Shown here: piece after piece, positions 37,049 to 45,543 of the stretch
Position numbering within the stretch: position 1 is the stretch's first letter
Layout of the letters: the number at the start of each line of letters is the position of its first letter
Origin: CAYMWF01 sp964394085 [NCBI: uncultured Gemmatimonadota bacterium]
Lineage (GTDB): Bacteria > GCA-2686955 > CAYMWF01
DNA length: 53,612 nucleotides
Direction of reading: 5' to 3'
Assembly: GCA_964394085.1 (NCBI GenBank)
Contig: CAYMWF010000037.1
Coordinates: 1 to 53,612, forward strand
Position numbers and translations under genes: made by a program
The notes under the pieces: model-generated
Told to the model about the DNA's origin: nothing
Databases searched by the model: none
What the model saw: the letters and a program-made list of their open reading frames with translations, nothing else

Positions 37049-38494
37049 TTATGCTCCCTGGAGAATATGGCGTTTCCAGTTGCCCTTCCTGAACCAGGCT
37101 ACGGTCAAAATTCCCTTTATCATGGTCGAAACGGCGATGACCCACCAGACCGATTCGACTCCCATTCCGAAATGAACGGCGACGATATATGAAATCGGAA
37201 TCCTGAGAGCCGTTATCGGGAGCGAAATCACCATCGGCGGAAGGGTGTTGCCCGCACCTGAGAAGGCCCCGTCAATGACGATTTCGAATGCAAGGAACAC
37301 TTCCATCAGCGCGAGAATCCGGAGATAAGAAACGCCCGCATCCAGCACTTCCGGATCCCGCGAGAAAAGGGAGATGATTTCCGGGGCGAAGACGGCGGTG
37401 ATCACCGAGTAGAAAAGAAGCACGGCCGAAGCGTAGAACAGAGAGATCCACGCCGCCTTTTCCCCCCTTGCGGGAAGTCGCGCGCCCAGGTTCTGCCCGA
37501 TCATGGTTGCCGCCGCCACTGAAAATCCGACACACGACAGGTACGCGATGCTTTCGATCCTGTGGCAGATGCCGAGGGCGGCGATAGGCGCTTCGCCGAA
37601 TACGAGGAGAATCCTGGCAATGGCCAGGTAAACAAGGCTGAAAGAAAAGCCCGAGATACCTCGCGGGAACCCGATCAGGACCATCCGCCAGGTATTCACC
37701 ACGAGGCGGACGGGGAAGACGGCGGGCGGCGCCGCCTGATGCTTCGGCTGAGCTGCTGAATGCATTCTCCGCGGGTTTGAGACCTTCACGGCACCGGGTT
37801 GCGCGGGTGTAAGAGCAACCAGCCGTTTTCTGCGGGCGAGAACGATTATCCATCCGGCTGCAATCACGTGGGCAAAAACAGTAGCGGCCGCGGCGCCCCT
37901 GATACCGAAGGCGGGGACGGGGCCGTATCCGAAAATAAGGAGCGGATCCAGGAGGGCGTTTAAAAAAAGTGTCGCGCCGAGGATCATCATCGGCGATTTG
38001 GTATCACCCGAAGCCCGGAAAACCGCCTCTCCCACCATGAAGAGGAACATGAGAGGCAGACCGATAAGAAAAGTGAAAAAATATTGATCTGCGAGCTCGG
38101 TCACCTCGCCGCTGTAGCCGATAGCCGTGAATATGCCCTCCCTGGCGAGCAGCAGGATTCCGGCGAGAATCCCGGCGAGAATCACCGAAGAGATCATCCC
38201 GAAAAAAGCGAATTCCCTGGCGTCGTCCAGTTTGCGGGCTCCGAAAAAGCGCGAGACATATGCGTGGACGCCGGTGGAGAGGATTTCCCCGACTGAAAAA
38301 ATCGCCCAGATGAGAAAACTGATGCCCCCGACCGCCGCGAGCGCTTCGGTTCCGAGATACCCTATCCAGAAGATGTCGATGAGAGAGAAAAGCATCTCCA
38401 GGAACAGCGCGGTCATGGCGGGGAGGGCGAGGGTGAGGAGAGATTTGCCGATCGGCCCCGAGATCGGCGATGGTGTCCGGGTTATCCTGCTCAT
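37049..38494 (-). CDS. MATE-family multidrug/toxin exporter
   Basis: Sodium- or proton-coupled exporter, 481 residues, about twelve membrane helices in two six-helix bundles. The first bundle begins LALPAMTALFLEMLFSLIDIFWIGYLG, a typical MATE start; ASGDTKSPMMILGATLFLNALLDPLLIFG and FSGAGNTLPPMVISLPITALRIP mark the equivalent points of the two halves. The cytoplasmic linker between halves (about 235-268) is Ala/Pro/Gln-rich and longer than usual. GGAG lies five bases before the ATG. It converges on the RND operon and shares no transcript with it. Confidence 0.94.
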   Translation of the reverse strand: MSRITRTPSPISGPIGKSLLTLALPAMTALFLEMLFSLIDIFWIGYLGTEALAAVGGISFLIWAIFSVGEILSTGVHAYVSRFFGARKLDDAREFAFFGMISSVILAGILAGILLLAREGIFTAIGYSGEVTELADQYFFTFLIGLPLMFLFMVGEAVFRASGDTKSPMMILGATLFLNALLDPLLIFGYGPVPAFGIRGAAAATVFAHVIAAGWIIVLARRKRLVALTPAQPGAVKVSNPRRMHSAAQPKHQAAPPAVFPVRLVVNTWRMVLIGFPRGISGFSFSLVYLAIARILLVFGEAPIAALGICHRIESIAYLSCVGFSVAAATMIGQNLGARLPARGEKAAWISLFYASAVLLFYSVITAVFAPEIISLFSRDPEVLDAGVSYLRILALMEVFLAFEIVIDGAFSGAGNTLPPMVISLPITALRIPISYIVAVHFGMGVESVWWVIAVSTMIKGILTVAWFRKGNWKRHILQGA

Positions 38495-38788
38495 TCAGCT
38501 CCGATGTTGCGCCGGGATTGACGGGCCGGCGGGTCGAGCCGGTACGAAGCCGGCATCCAGCGTGGGTCGGGAGAACCTAACCCCGGAGGGCGGTTGCATC
38601 AAGATATAAATCAGCCGGGAATATGGATTCATCTTTTTCTATCGAATTATACGCCCTTTTTTCTGAAACCGTCGGGGTTTCGATGATTTTGATCGAGGTC
38701 CCGCCCCGATCGAACGATAGAATAAGTGAGATCGTTACGCGATCCCGGAGGGGGCGGTTTCCGCTTTCCCCGAACCCGGAAGTTGACC
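38495..38788. other. Intergenic region between divergent MATE and small-protein genes
   Basis: About 290 bases without a gene. It should hold the promoters of the MATE gene (minus) and of the genes starting at 38789 (plus), but I see no promoter pair good enough to place. GC-rich short inverted repeats (near 38540-38555) are present. Confidence 0.5.
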
Positions 38789-39001
38789 GTGGACGGAAGA
38801 ATTGAGAAGAACAAAAAAAACGCCGCCCACCAGGGAAGATTCCTCGGTGTGCATTTCCGGTGCTGCCAGGTTTATTCCCGTTTATACCTGAATCGTCCCG
38901 GCACAGCGTATGAAGGGCGCTGCCCCCGCTGCCTCCGTCGACTGCGTATCGGCATCGATCCCTCCAAGGGTATCTCTTCCCGTTTTTTCAACGCCTGGTG
39001 A
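38789..39001 (+). CDS. Small cysteine-rich conserved protein, unknown function
   Basis: 70 residues from the GTG at 38789, with GGAAG six bases upstream. After a Lys/Asn-rich start it reads FLGVHFRCCQVYSRLYLNR, then GTAYEGRCPRCLRRL and ends SSRFFNAW. The pattern CC-x-VY-x-R-x-Y-x-NR-x-GTAY-x-G-RCPRC...RFF matches, from memory, a small conserved family found in several uncultured phyla. The Cys-Cys and CPRC pairs could bind zinc. The next gene, an ATP-grasp enzyme, starts 128 bases downstream on the same strand. The frame extends upstream to a GTG at 38726 with less family-like sequence. Confidence 0.6.
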   Translation: MDGRIEKNKKNAAHQGRFLGVHFRCCQVYSRLYLNRPGTAYEGRCPRCLRRLRIGIDPSKGISSRFFNAW

Positions 39002-39129
39002 TGTGACCGGCGAATATTTTCTGGAATTTCTCCCTCAAAGGTGATACCGTATCCTCTTTTTCCGCTTTTCACGACCGGTGCCGAGATGGCGTTCGATACA
39101 AGTCAAGCAGTTTAAAGGAGAAATTGTAA

Positions 39130-40524
39130 ATGAGTGATCTTATCAAACGAGTAAATGACGATTTCCGGAGTGCTTTGACCAAGATGGATACACCGGCAAG
39201 CCCGGTAAAGAACATCCTGAACGGAGTCAACACGGCATTTCACGAACGCGGATGCGTAATCCGTAACGACGACGGCGTCAATCAGACCTTTCCCGTCTTT
39301 ATCAAGCCTTATTTCGTAACGCGTCCCGCCATGGACGAGATCGCCCGCGTGTCGAACCTGCTTATGAACGTTCTCGAAAAGGTGAGCAACCTTTACTTCG
39401 AGGATGACAAGTTCAAGCCGATGTTCAACCTCACGGACAAAGAAACCGAGCTCGTCCAGTCCGATCCCGGCACCCAGAGAAAAGTCTGGATCACGCGCAA
39501 CGACGCATTCATGGATCCTGAAATGAGCTATCTCAAGTTCATCGAGTTCAATACCGATTCACCCGGCGGCCCGATGTACTCCGATGTCCAGACCGCCCTG
39601 ATCGAGCAGACCGATATCATGGATGAGCTGAGGAAGAAGTACTACTTCTCCTCTGATCGATTCGTCCCTCAGATCCTTTATAATCTGCTTCGCGCCTACC
39701 GCGAATACGGCGGCAAGAAAGAACTGCCCAATATCGCGGTGGTTTCCGACAAGGCCGTCACCTATCCTGAATTCCTCCTCATAGTCGAAGATTTCAAGCG
39801 CCAGGGCTTCACCGCGGCGTTTTCGACTCCTGACGGCATCACCTACGACGGCAAAACCGCTTACGCCGAAAACGGCATGCCGATTGACATCATCTACCGT
39901 CGCGGCTGGATCCGTAACTGGACCGACGTATGGGAAGATATCGTACCGCTGCGTAAAGCTTACGCCGACGGCGCCGTGTGCGTGGTCAACTCGATCCGGT
40001 CGCTGCTCGCGGCTATCAAGAGTCTCCTCGAAGTGCTTCACCAGCCAGAGATCATGGAGCTCTACACTCCCGCGGAGCGCGAAGCCGTTATCAAGCACGT
40101 CCCCTGGACTCGCCTGATGCGTGAAACCATGACGGAAAGCATGGAAGGCGACAACGTCGACCTGTACGAATACACCAGGAAAAACCGCGAAACCCTCATC
40201 CTGAAGCCGATGGACCTTTACGGCGGCAAGGGCGTGGTGGTCGGTCCCGCGAGCGACCAGGGAACCTGGGAAGAAATGATCAATACCACCCTCACCAACA
40301 CCGAGCAGAAGTACGTCGTGCAGGAATACGTGACGATTCCCGAAGAAGAGCTTCCACAGGTCGACCCCGACCTCGAATGGAAGTCGAAGAAGATGAACCA
40401 GAATTTCTACGCCTTCGGCGGTCTCCACGCGGGCGGCATGTGCCGCACGAGCGAAGCAGCCGTAATCAACATCTCCGCGGGCGGCGGTTTGTGCCCCATC
40501 GCGGTGGTTGAAGGCGAGAAGTAG
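39130..40524 (+). CDS. ATP-grasp enzyme of unknown product (glutathionylspermidine-synthase-like)
   Basis: 464 residues. ILKPMDLYGGKGVVVG is an ATP-grasp lysine plus glycine-rich loop, KYVVQEYV fits the adenine-contacting strand, and FIEFNTDSPGG recalls the acidic and Asn residues of circularly permuted ATP-grasp ligases. These enzymes join a carboxylate to an amine or thiol through an acyl phosphate; the substrates here are unknown. AAAGGAG (39113-39119) gives a strong ribosome binding site. Arg codons are mostly CGC and CGT, unlike the AGG/CGG/CGA-rich neighbours, which suggests high expression. A terminator follows the stop at once. It appears monocistronic or paired only with the small protein upstream. 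Confidence 0.78.
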   Translation: MSDLIKRVNDDFRSALTKMDTPASPVKNILNGVNTAFHERGCVIRNDDGVNQTFPVFIKPYFVTRPAMDEIARVSNLLMNVLEKVSNLYFEDDKFKPMFNLTDKETELVQSDPGTQRKVWITRNDAFMDPEMSYLKFIEFNTDSPGGPMYSDVQTALIEQTDIMDELRKKYYFSSDRFVPQILYNLLRAYREYGGKKELPNIAVVSDKAVTYPEFLLIVEDFKRQGFTAAFSTPDGITYDGKTAYAENGMPIDIIYRRGWIRNWTDVWEDIVPLRKAYADGAVCVVNSIRSLLAAIKSLLEVLHQPEIMELYTPAEREAVIKHVPWTRLMRETMTESMEGDNVDLYEYTRKNRETLILKPMDLYGGKGVVVGPASDQGTWEEMINTTLTNTEQKYVVQEYVTIPEEELPQVDPDLEWKSKKMNQNFYAFGGLHAGGMCRTSEAAVINISAGGGLCPIAVVEGEK

Positions 40525-40526
40525 CC

Positions 40527-40552
40527 AAAAAGCTGGCCTTCGGCAGCTTTTT
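40527..40552 (+). terminator. Rho-independent terminator of the ATP-grasp gene
   Basis: AAAAAGCT (40527-40534) and AGCTTTTT (40545-40552) pair, with an inner GCC/GGC stem closing a TTC loop and one bulged G. A T-run ends the element, three bases after the stop codon. Confidence 0.88.
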
Positions 40553-40564
40553 GCATCGCGCATG

Positions 40565-40594
40565 AACCTGGCGAGCCCTTCGGGCTCGCAGGTT
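40565..40594. repeat. Strong isolated hairpin
   Basis: AACCT (40565-40569) pairs with AGGTT (40590-40594) and GCGAGCCC (40571-40578) with GGGCTCGC (40582-40589) around a TTC loop, with one bulged G. No T-run follows. It may stabilise the 3' end of the upstream transcript or be a REP-like element. Confidence 0.7.
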
Positions 40595-40610
40595 ATCCGC
40601 GATATCCCGC

Positions 40611-40736
40611 GTGCTGCTTCGGGGGTGGCGATGCTTGGAGCTTTCGGGGCTCATGGGATCGTGATACGCCGTGGTGCTGCTTCGGGGGTGGCGATGCTTG
40701 GAGCTTCAGGGGCTCGTGGGATCGTGATACGCCGTG
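40611..40736. repeat. 63-bp direct repeat, two copies
   Basis: Units start at 40611 and 40674 (first bases GTGCTGCTTCGGGGGTGGCG) and differ at only a few positions. They lie between the two terminators in the convergent gap of the ATP-grasp and DUF362 genes. Confidence 0.92.
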
Positions 40737-40779
40737 AGCGGCTTCGAGCCCTTCAACTCAAGCTGGTAAAAACGGAAAT

Positions 40780-40815
40780 AAAACCCGGTCGGGTGTGAAA
40801 TCCCGTCCGGGTTTT
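40780..40815. terminator. Bidirectional rho-independent terminator
   Basis: AAAACCCGG (40780-40788) pairs with CCGGGTTTT (40807-40815), and an inner CGGG/CCCG stem adds four pairs across a T-T mismatch. T-rich sequence follows on the plus strand, and the A-rich left flank (AAATAAAA) gives a T-run on the minus strand. It can end both the plus-strand transcript and the DUF362 gene on the minus strand. Confidence 0.85.
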
Positions 40816-40880
40816 GTATTTATTCGCCTATAGGAAAAGCGGCCGTCCCCGATGGAGTCGGCCCCGGCGGCAGGCGATTT

Positions 40881-42383
40881 TCAGATTTCGGGAGCGGCTC
40901 TGCCCCGTTTGTACGGACCTCTCCGCTGGTAAGGTTTTCGATTGGTGAGGGCGGCTGCCAGGCGGTTGAAACGCCATGCGATATATCCCCTGTTGAAACT
41001 CAGCACGTTCGCGATATCGAAATAGGGATTCTTCGCGTGACTCAGTCTCACCAGCGCCAGCACATGCTCGGCGACGCTGACGGGGCAGCCCGGCATCCGG
41101 ATGCAGGTTTCTTTTCGGTTCTTGCTGAATTTGTAGATGACCGAACCGATCTTCTTATATATATCGCTGTGCCTGGCGCAGTGCGGGTCTTTCGTGTCCC
41201 GGTTCTCGTAAAGACTTTTTATCTCGACGGCTTCGCCGTTAAGATTACCTTTCCAGGTCGTACAATCTCCGATGAACAGAACTTTTTCACCCTCCCGGAC
41301 GTCGATCGGCCCGTCGTAAGCGCCGAATACGATGTGGGTTCGGGGCATTTTTTTATCGACCTGCTCGTCGTAAATCCGCAGAATCTCGATCGCCTCTTCC
41401 ACGGAACCGGGGCATCCTCCCCAGCAGTAGTCCGAAACTTCCCGCTCGGGCGGCGGTCCGGCGTATGCGCATATATTCGAGTTTTCGAAATATTTTTCGA
41501 CCCGGATCAGACCCACCTCGAACCCCTCGGCTTTCTTCTGGGCCTCTTCCAGCGACACGTCCCCGCTCAATTCGATGCTTGCCGGATCGATCGGTCCGAA
41601 ACCGCGTTCGTGGATTAGGTTCAAGTGCCCGACGCTTGCCGGATCGACGCCTATGATCAGGCTGCAGATCGCATCGAAAGCGAGCTGGTTGTTACCCATG
41701 ATGACGAGGCCCAGGGGGAAAGGTGTCGGTGTCAGCATCCTTCCTTCGCCGGCGGTGATTGCGTCTATTGCGATAAATTCCGATTGAACGATGTACTGGA
41801 GATCGGCGATCTTTTCTTCGAGCCGGTGATCGTGATCGATGAGCCGGTGCCGATCATCCTGTATACCTATGTAATTCTTCGTTGAAAAGGTGACCGTGCT
41901 CCAGGGATGCGCTTTGAATTTCGGGCAGTTCACGAGAAAATCGGCCCTGGCCACGGGTTCCGGAGTGAAGAAATAATCACGAAGCCGCCCCTCATGTGTA
42001 AGCGGAATCTCGACCTGAGTCTCTTCTTCGAAGCAATAACGTTTCATCTTCAGCCGCCGGAACATTCCGTCATAACCCGCCTGGTTGTAGCCGGTCCGGG
42101 TCGGTATGGTTATGCCGCATCTCTCTCCGACCGCGAGCTCGGTCATGCTTCCGTCGTCCCTGTCTTTAAGGGCAAGGAGCACGCCTTCGGTGAACTCGGG
42201 GCGGGTGAATGCGTGCGGAAAGAGCGGCCCTGACGCGACGATGTTCGGCTTGAGGAGGGTTCTGCCCGAAGGACGAAGGTCAAGCTCTTCCATTCCTTCC
42301 CGGATGATTTTCCGGATACGCGGTACATCGTAGCTGTCGCACGCCCGTATGATAACGGCGGGTTTTCTGCCTAAAGGATTCAT
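40881..42383 (-). CDS. DUF362 family protein with a cysteine-rich C-terminal half
   Basis: 500 residues from the ATG at 42383, placed six bases after AAGGAG; a GTG immediately upstream is also in frame. The N-terminal part (GRTLLKPNIVASGP, VNCPKFKAHPWSTVTFSTKNYIG, GNNQLAFDAICSLIIGVDP) is the DUF362 domain, whose function is not established. The C-terminal part has cysteine groups (SDYCWGGCPGS, CARH, CIRMPGCPV) that could bind a metal or iron-sulfur cluster, and GAYDGPIDVREGEKVLFIGDCTTWKG resembles the metal-binding segments seen after some DUF362 domains. No ferredoxin CxxCxxC motif is visible. It converges on the ATP-grasp gene. Confidence 0.85.
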   Translation of the reverse strand: MNPLGRKPAVIIRACDSYDVPRIRKIIREGMEELDLRPSGRTLLKPNIVASGPLFPHAFTRPEFTEGVLLALKDRDDGSMTELAVGERCGITIPTRTGYNQAGYDGMFRRLKMKRYCFEEETQVEIPLTHEGRLRDYFFTPEPVARADFLVNCPKFKAHPWSTVTFSTKNYIGIQDDRHRLIDHDHRLEEKIADLQYIVQSEFIAIDAITAGEGRMLTPTPFPLGLVIMGNNQLAFDAICSLIIGVDPASVGHLNLIHERGFGPIDPASIELSGDVSLEEAQKKAEGFEVGLIRVEKYFENSNICAYAGPPPEREVSDYCWGGCPGSVEEAIEILRIYDEQVDKKMPRTHIVFGAYDGPIDVREGEKVLFIGDCTTWKGNLNGEAVEIKSLYENRDTKDPHCARHSDIYKKIGSVIYKFSKNRKETCIRMPGCPVSVAEHVLALVRLSHAKNPYFDIANVLSFNRGYIAWRFNRLAAALTNRKPYQRRGPYKRGRAAPEI

Positions 42384-42604
42384 CACGTTCTCCTTCGGTA
42401 CTGACCGGCGTAGGCCGGGTGGTTTCCAGAAGAAGAATCAGCCTGAACTGCGCTCATGTCAAGCAGAAGGTTGAGCTTTTTCCGGGATTCCGGCCTCGAA
42501 TATCTTTTCCGGTTTGACGCGGGATGCGATTCCTGTTAAACCACGGGGAAGACAGCGGCTCGCGGATTACGGTCGAAAGCATCTTTTTTTTCGGGAGTTC
42601 AGGC

Positions 42605-43180
42605 ATGCGGGAACTCTTCCAGATACTATTTTACTGGCTGGATCTCGGGATCGGGTATGGATTTCCGGTCCTGATGCTTCTTTTTCTCCGCAAGGGGAGG
42701 GAAGCAGCTTTCTACCGGCGCCTGTTCTGGCTCGGTGCTGCGGTGGGCCTGACCTGGGAGATACCGATCTTCGTACTCAGCGCCGGTGCCGGCACCGGCC
42801 CTGTAATCCAGTATATCAATGATCCACCTGTGCACTGGGGGATCATGATGGTATCTCACACACTCTGGGACGGGTTGATCTTTCTCGCGGGAGCGTGGAT
42901 CGTCCGTTTACTTCTGCCCGGCCCCGTCTTCAAACGATTTCGCCTTGCTGAACTTTCCTTGCTTCTCGTCTGGGGGCAGGTCACGGCCGCGGCGGTGGAG
43001 ATTTCCAGCCTGGCCGCCTGCGCCTGGATGTTCGTTCCGACTTACAGCTGGAACCCGGTTTTCTTCGAGATTTTCGGTCGGGGATTGACGGTGCTTCCCC
43101 AACTCATCTGGCTGGCCGCTCCGGTGGTTTTCTATTTTCCCGCATTGAAGCTCGCTTCGGGCCGGAACCTGACATCCTGA
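42605..43180 (+). CDS. Polytopic membrane protein, unknown
   Basis: 191 residues from the ATG at 42605, with GGGAG upstream; the frame extends to an ATG at 42524 but the extra residues look non-coding. Roughly six hydrophobic segments alternate with short loops (for example YWLDLGIGYGFPVLMLLFL and LFWLGAAVGLTWEIPIFVLSAG). A polar PPVHWGIMMVSHTLWDG stretch in the middle contains two His residues. I do not recognise the family. It stands alone, upstream of a tandem repeat and convergent with a methyltransferase gene. Confidence 0.65.
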   Translation: MRELFQILFYWLDLGIGYGFPVLMLLFLRKGREAAFYRRLFWLGAAVGLTWEIPIFVLSAGAGTGPVIQYINDPPVHWGIMMVSHTLWDGLIFLAGAWIVRLLLPGPVFKRFRLAELSLLLVWGQVTAAAVEISSLAACAWMFVPTYSWNPVFFEIFGRGLTVLPQLIWLAAPVVFYFPALKLASGRNLTS

Positions 43181-43213
43181 CCCGGCGGGAGCACCTGATC
43201 CGCTTACCATTTA

Positions 43214-43305
43214 AGCACCCGGCAACCCCGCGCAACAGCACCCGGCAACCCCGCGCAACAGCACCCGGCAATCCCGCGTAAAAGCACCCGGCAATCCTGA
43301 GCAGG
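43214..43305. repeat. 23-bp tandem repeat, four copies
   Basis: Units AGCACCCGGCAACCCCGCGCA(AC) start at 43214, 43237, 43260 and 43283, the last two with C-to-T and other small changes. It fills the convergent junction of two genes. The copies are GC-rich, but no stable hairpin is evident within one unit. Confidence 0.92.
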
Positions 43306-43311
43306 TAGAAA

Positions 43312-43980
43312 TCAAATCCTGTAAACAAGTATGGAACGGCAGAGGCCGAAGGTTTTTTCCTGTTTGATGATGCCGCCGGGGAAGAGATCCGCCATGTCCC
43401 GGACTCCCACGGGCGTGTAGAATCGCAGCCGGGTCCGGGCGGCGGCGAAGCTGCTCGAACGCCCCCCGCTGCCGAACCGGTATCTCGAGATAAGCGCCGC
43501 CTGAAGAGGTTCCGGATAGAGGGCGAAAAACGGTACCAGGGGAGAGGGGAAGTGAGGATCCAGGGGGAAAAGTTTGTTGGGAACCTGGAGGAAGTAGGGC
43601 TTTCCCGAATTTTCCATCATTCGTGCAAGCTGTTTCTGCTTCCCGCGGGTTTCAAGATGCTCGAGGAACGAATTCGAGAAGATGAGATCATGACCGGGCA
43701 GATCCCACTGATCGAAATCGAATGCATCGATCCTCTTCTCCGCTATCCAGGAAACGGAAATTTCCGCCTTCCGCTGGGTCGGGTCTATATGATGGTTGTT
43801 GACCAGGGTTACCCGGTATGAATCTTCAGGGTTTCCATTTACGAATGAACGCCAGAACGCCGCGGTGCCCCCGAGGTCGAGAATACGGACGGGGCGAGGG
43901 AGCGCTGCAGTTACGTCCGTGAAGAGCTTGAACCGCTCGGCTTTCAGTTTTTGTCTCAGTTTTGAGATATTACCATTCAT
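43312..43980 (-). CDS. Class I SAM-dependent methyltransferase
   Basis: 222 residues from the ATG at 43980; a GTG at 44016 would add 12 residues. RILDLGGTAAFW is the SAM-binding motif I. An acidic residue after the second strand and LIFSNSFLEHLETR (motif near the end of strand 4) fit the Methyltransf_11/25 type. The later region FPLDPHFPSPLVPFFALYP is found in methyltransferases of cell-surface sugar clusters, but no glycosyltransferase gene is near. The substrate is unknown. Confidence 0.8.
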   Translation of the reverse strand: MNGNISKLRQKLKAERFKLFTDVTAALPRPVRILDLGGTAAFWRSFVNGNPEDSYRVTLVNNHHIDPTQRKAEISVSWIAEKRIDAFDFDQWDLPGHDLIFSNSFLEHLETRGKQKQLARMMENSGKPYFLQVPNKLFPLDPHFPSPLVPFFALYPEPLQAALISRYRFGSGGRSSSFAAARTRLRFYTPVGVRDMADLFPGGIIKQEKTFGLCRSILVYRI

Positions 43981-44076
43981 AAGACCGTTGAAAGAATCGC
44001 ACAGGACGAGAGACACGGAATCGATGGTTCCGCGATATGAAACGCCTCTTCAGATTATCTCGGCATTCCCGCAGAT

Positions 44077-44988
44077 TCAGTGAGTGGAAACCTGGCTTAA
44101 TAGTTGATTATCCGGAGGGTCCGGGCAGGCAACCGGCAATCCCGCAGCTTGCCGGGCTTCGAATATGCGCTCGGCAAGATCCCTCGCATCATCCGGTCGG
44201 GCGGCGCTCAGCACGGCGTTCTTCATGTCGATTGCCAGCAGAGATGCTCCTTCGGGAGGTGGCGAGTCCGGGTTTTGAAGCATAACCGCGAAATAGGGAT
44301 CATTTATGAATGTATCAAGGGCTTGAACCACGGTGTCGTCGAGGGAGAGGATTTTTTCCATGATGCCTCTCTCTATATCTGAAATCGCGAAAAGAAAATC
44401 GGCGACCATCCGGGTCAGCGGATTGTTCACCCTTACATACATGCAGTTCTGGGCGGATATCCGCTTATCGTCGATATTCTCGTATTCCATGAAGTTGATG
44501 AAAGATCCTGAAAGAGTAAAAAGGAAGAGCTTTACGTATCCGTTGCCCACCAGCACTGTAGTTCCGGAGTCGCGGTAGGCACGGTAGAATTCGACTTCGA
44601 GACCTTCACCGTCCTCGCCGTGGTACTGGAATTCTTTACCCGGCGTAACGTTGTACTTCTGACCGAAAACCGTCGACATGGCCGCCGAGACTTCCACATG
44701 GTCGACCAGCCAAGAGTACAGGCGTTGCCTGCCGACCATTTCGATTCGCGAGCCGAGTATCAGGGAGTGCTCCTTGATAATCTCCGCGGTCAGCTCATCG
44801 TTTCCGGTGAGCTCCAGCAGCTTCATATCCCTGGCGGCGTTATCCGGTAAAATCCGCTTCACCGATTTCGCGGTATTCGACTGAACGATCTTTTCCGGGT
44901 CGTAGAAAACCTCTCCTGCAGAGATACGAAAGGAGCAGACAGCTGACAGAGCAAGGGTCGTCATAAAAAATAGAAACGATTTTTTCAT
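44077..44988 (-). CDS. Secreted or periplasmic protein, unknown
   Basis: 303 residues from the ATG at 44988 (a GTG at 45000 is possible). A signal peptide covers about 1-24 (hydrophobic core SFLFFMTTLALSAVC, cleavage near RISAGEV). The mature part has no family I recognise: it alternates helices and strands, with a central YVKLFLFTLSGSFINFMEYENID and a C-terminal helical region, and lacks membrane segments. Two Cys residues (CMYVRVNN and VACPDPP) are widely spaced. It is followed by the methyltransferase gene on the same strand after about 100 bases. Confidence 0.65.
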   Translation of the reverse strand: MKKSFLFFMTTLALSAVCSFRISAGEVFYDPEKIVQSNTAKSVKRILPDNAARDMKLLELTGNDELTAEIIKEHSLILGSRIEMVGRQRLYSWLVDHVEVSAAMSTVFGQKYNVTPGKEFQYHGEDGEGLEVEFYRAYRDSGTTVLVGNGYVKLFLFTLSGSFINFMEYENIDDKRISAQNCMYVRVNNPLTRMVADFLFAISDIERGIMEKILSLDDTVVQALDTFINDPYFAVMLQNPDSPPPEGASLLAIDMKNAVLSAARPDDARDLAERIFEARQAAGLPVACPDPPDNQLLSQVSTH

Positions 44989-45123
44989 ACCATCACACAC
45001 AAGACCGGTTCTCCGGCAAATGCCGGGAAAGCCTGGTCAAAGATCTTCAATTTATTCAAATCTATCGCCGCGGAGAAGTATTTCGTCAGATATTTTAATT
45101 AACCGGCAGCGTTTGCATCCGGG

Positions 45124-45381
45124 TCAATCGTCCTTGCCGGGATACCTGATCTCGAAAACGAGTCCGGTGTCATCGGGGCAGGAAGCACGGGTGACTTCTC
45201 CATCTTCTTCCCAGAAGAATTTCCCTCCGCACTGGAGGGTCAGTATGAGCGGGAACAGAGAAGAGAACGCCGACGTGCAGATGCCCTTCGGAGTGAAGTT
45301 GCCGACCGTAAAAGAATCGCCGACTTTGTGAAATCCCTGGTTGCATTCGCCGTCCACTACTTTTACCAGAACCTTTTTCAT
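45124..45381 (-). CDS. TIGR04076-type small protein
   Basis: 85 residues from the ATG at 45381, with GGAGG eight bases upstream. The order VLVKVVDGEC, HKVGDSFTVGNFTPKGICTSAFSSLFPLILTLQCGGKFFWEEDG and ASCPDDTGLVFEIRYP matches the conserved line of the TIGR04076 family (GHKVGD, P-x-G-x-C-x-xAF, ACPD). The cysteines suggest metal or cluster binding, but the function is not known. It is a single-gene unit on the minus strand. Confidence 0.8.
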   Translation of the reverse strand: MKKVLVKVVDGECNQGFHKVGDSFTVGNFTPKGICTSAFSSLFPLILTLQCGGKFFWEEDGEVTRASCPDDTGLVFEIRYPGKDD

Positions 45382-45470
45382 TTCTTTCACCTCCAGGCTG
45401 TTGTCCGTCAGGTACTATACGAAACGAGCGTGCTCCCGTCAATATGGGTACACCTTTTTGCCGCCGACGC

Positions 45471-45495
45471 AAAAAGCCCGATTTTCTTATCCGGG
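45471..45495 (-). terminator. Probable terminator of the VIT/CCC1-like gene
   Basis: On the minus strand CCCGGAT and ATCGGG pair (one bulged G, six pairs) around AAGAAA, followed by CTTTTTG. It lies about 50 bases after the stop of the gene at 45544. Confidence 0.5.
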
Positions 45496-45543
45496 TAATA
45501 CCAGGATTTCGAATAGGCGCCTGTGCAGTAACAGATCCTCGGT

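Noticed and set aside
36935-37192. Plus-strand frame encoding repeats of LFSIFVASRT
   Set aside because: It runs from the 36-bp repeat into the antisense of the MATE gene; translation of repeat DNA only.
38726-38788. Longer GTG start for the small cysteine protein
   Set aside because: The extra residues are Arg/Gly-rich and unlike the conserved part, and the GTG at 38789 has a better-placed GGAAG.
43214-43305. CRISPR array
   Set aside because: The 23-bp units abut directly with no spacers, and no cas gene is present; the same holds for the other arrays.
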